A stretch of 7,713 bases of DNA from Acidobacteriota bacterium (lineage in GTDB: Bacteria; Acidobacteriota; Terriglobia; UBA7540): the NCBI GenBank assembly GCA_021789565.1, contig JAJYJL010000335.1:1-7713 (forward strand). The letters run 5' to 3'. How positions within the stretch are numbered: the stretch's first letter is position 1; each line of letters starts with the position of its first letter. Positions 6,456 to 7,713 of this stretch are shown here, in pieces. The notes under the pieces were generated by a model. That model ran no database searches, was not told where the DNA came from, and worked only from the letters and a program-made list of their open reading frames with translations. The position numbers and the translations under genes are program-made.

Positions 6456-6464
6456 CCTCCCTTT
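6456..6464 (-). promoter_or_regulatory. Ribosome binding site of the tube-like gene
   Basis: The minus strand reads AAAGGGAGG, five bases before the ATG at 6450. Confidence 0.85.
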
Positions 6465-6519
6465 GTGATTTGTGATTGAACGATTTGCGACTTTGGGATT
6501 TTCAATCGCCCAATCGTTC
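6462..6519. repeat. Heptad-like and inverted repeats before the tube gene
   Basis: The plus strand has TTTGTGA twice in tandem (6462-6475), followed by looser related units (TTGAACGA, TTTGCGA, CTTTGGGA). Inverted arms GAACGATT (6478-6485) and AATCGTTC (6512-6519) are perfect 8-base complements around 26 bases. A second pair, TTGGG (6493-6497) and CCCAA (6509-6513), is nested and overlaps the outer arm. There is no U-run on the minus strand, so a terminator is not supported. Its role is unknown. Confidence 0.55.
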
Positions 6520-6530
6520 ACCACTCGATC

Positions 6531-6541
6531 CCTCAATGAAC
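6531..6541. repeat. Copy 2 of an 11-base spacer word
   Basis: CCTCAATGAAC on the plus strand directly follows the stop of the beta-helix gene and matches 5826-5836. Confidence 0.5.
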
Positions 6542-7713
6542 TCATTTCGCCCCTACCGTCCAGTTCGTGCCGTCGCAATAGCCGAGCACATGGTTCGCGC
6601 CGCCGCCTGCAATCGTTGATCCCCACGTGCTCACGGTGGAATCAGTGATCGCCTGGATTGACCCTTCGTTGCCGCTGTTACAGGCTGGTGCGGAGGCATA
6701 AGCTACTGCGGTCTGCTGGATCTGTCCCAGGAACGCCGCTTTGGTTCCAACATGCATCACCGAGTCGCTGAAGTAACTGGGCTGCGCCGTCGAATTTCCA
6801 AGCCAGGTCACGCCGCCGGCGCTGTTGGCGATCAGGCGCAGATCGCCGTTGCCGGACTGGATGATGCAGGCCGTGACGCCGCATTGTAGATACCCGTTGC
6901 TGGCTGTCTGGAACAAGCTCAAGCTCGTCTCCAGCCCACCGCCGCTCGGCGTAAACCGCCAGTCCAGTTGCGGCGCTCCGCTGCCGTTATGTGAAAAGTA
7001 GGTGTTGAACGTATCCCCCGACGGATTGGTGATCGTCGGCCCGAACTGCGCCGTAAACTTCACCTGATCCTGTCCCTGATCGAAAACGAAGCCTTTGGGA
7101 AAATAACTCTGCGATCCGGTGATGCCGGAGATCGTATTCCCGCTGGCGGGGTTGATGACCGTGTTCAGCACAGACGTTGCGCCGCTTCTCAGGACCGCTG
7201 GCGCGCTCCCTTGCGAGGCGATAAAAGTGTTTGAATAAGTCGTCGAGTTCTCGGCGTCATAATCCGCTGTCGAGGTCGAGCTATCGTAAAAGTTGTTGCC
7301 TTCAAAGAGCCAGCCGACCACGGTTGAAGCCAGCTTCACGCCGTAGGTGTATCCGTATTCTTCGATCAGGTTCCCGGCCATGTACCCGCCGGCGGTGTAG
7401 TGCGTCCCATCGCCCTGCAAAACAAATGGCGCGTCGCCCGCTGTTCCCGAGCCGCAGGTCAGGCTCACCATGTTGTCGGTAATCACAAGTCCGTTCGCAT
7501 CCACGTTGGCCATTACCGCATGGCGGATATGAGCGAACGTGTTCCCGGTAACCCGCGTTCCGAAGCCGCGAAAGTTTGTGTCCAGATTCAGCGCCGGGTC
7601 GTTCCAGACCGTTCCACCCAGCACGATAGCGTCTTTGGTCGGATTGGCGCTTGGAGGGCCGTAGCTGGTGTTGCCCTGAAAAATATTGTCATGGACATAG
7701 AGCGTAGATCGGA
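6542..7713 (-). CDS. Right-handed beta-helix tail spike/fibre protein (5' end off window)
   Basis: The reading frame is open to the right edge, so the visible part has 389 complete residues without its start; a GTG at 7624 is only an internal codon. The first 140 visible residues carry beta-helix-like turns: YVHDNIFQGN, VTGNTFAHI, LVITDNMVS and FEGNNFYDSS. This pattern is typical of pectate-lyase-like tail spikes and depolymerases. A beta-rich middle follows (TAQFGPTIT, LRLIANSAGG). The last 50 or so residues carry a Cys-flanked module, ACNSGNEGSIQAITDS through GGGANHVLGYCDGTNW, a common terminal domain of phage/prophage fibre proteins from memory. It probably binds or cuts a cell-surface polysaccharide. 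Catalytic residues cannot be assigned. Its location upstream of the tube gene is unusual, since receptor-binding genes usually follow the hub. It ends 91 bases before the tube gene. Confidence 0.75.
   Translation of the reverse strand, partial: RSTLYVHDNIFQGNTSYGPPSANPTKDAIVLGGTVWNDPALNLDTNFRGFGTRVTGNTFAHIRHAVMANVDANGLVITDNMVSLTCGSGTAGDAPFVLQGDGTHYTAGGYMAGNLIEEYGYTYGVKLASTVVGWLFEGNNFYDSSTSTADYDAENSTTYSNTFIASQGSAPAVLRSGATSVLNTVINPASGNTISGITGSQSYFPKGFVFDQGQDQVKFTAQFGPTITNPSGDTFNTYFSHNGSGAPQLDWRFTPSGGGLETSLSLFQTASNGYLQCGVTACIIQSGNGDLRLIANSAGGVTWLGNSTAQPSYFSDSVMHVGTKAAFLGQIQQTAVAYASAPACNSGNEGSIQAITDSTVSTWGSTIAGGGANHVLGYCDGTNWTVGAK

Noticed and set aside
5128..6468. 446-codon open frame on the plus strand
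   Set aside because: It is antisense to four well-supported minus-strand genes, has a low-complexity Arg/His/Gln-rich composition and no ribosome site; it is a shadow of GC-rich coding DNA.
1..7713. tRNA genes, CRISPR array, insertion sequence or attachment site
   Set aside because: No cloverleaf, regularly spaced repeats, transposase-like protein or long terminal inverted repeats were seen.

Overview
The window is a fragment of a siphovirus-like (or gene-transfer-agent-like) tail morphogenesis operon. All real genes lie on the minus strand and are read from right to left. The host is not certain. The moderately high GC content, clean AGGAGG-type ribosome binding sites and A/T-rich heptad-like spacers suit a soil bacterium, and Acidobacteriota is my low-confidence guess. 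It could be a prophage, a free phage or a domesticated tail module; no capsid, integrase or attachment site is visible.

In order of transcription the genes are: (1) a right-handed beta-helix tail spike/fibre protein whose 5' end is off the right edge (7713-6542); (2) a tail tube-like protein (6450-5851); (3) a tail assembly chaperone (5787-5278); (4) a short second chaperone frame (5258-5067), possibly joined to the first by a +1 frameshift; (5) an unusually short tape measure protein (5047-4178); (6) a distal-tail/baseplate-like protein (4090-3704, GTG start); (7) a 60-residue Gly/Tyr-tailed protein (3640-3458); (8) a very large protein that starts at 3359 and stays open for 1119 codons to the left edge. 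Gaps are 19-98 bases, so the layout looks like one operon. No stretch over 300 bases lacks a gene.

The largest gene is the main discovery candidate. Reading 3359 to 1 codon by codon shows no stop. Its C-terminal part looks like a baseplate hub. Its middle has the repeat signatures of an (alpha/alpha)6-toroid glycoside-hydrolase-like domain, interrupted by a beta-sandwich-like insert, and an Ig/carbohydrate-binding-like domain precedes it. The inferred working model is that tube, chaperones and tape measure build a short non-contractile tail, the 128- and 60-residue proteins cap it, and the giant hub carries a glycan-recognising or glycan-degrading module at the tip. The beta-helix protein would be a second receptor-binding element.

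The spacers carry several inverted repeats and short shared words. I saw no tRNA, rRNA, CRISPR array, insertion sequence or convincing intrinsic terminator.
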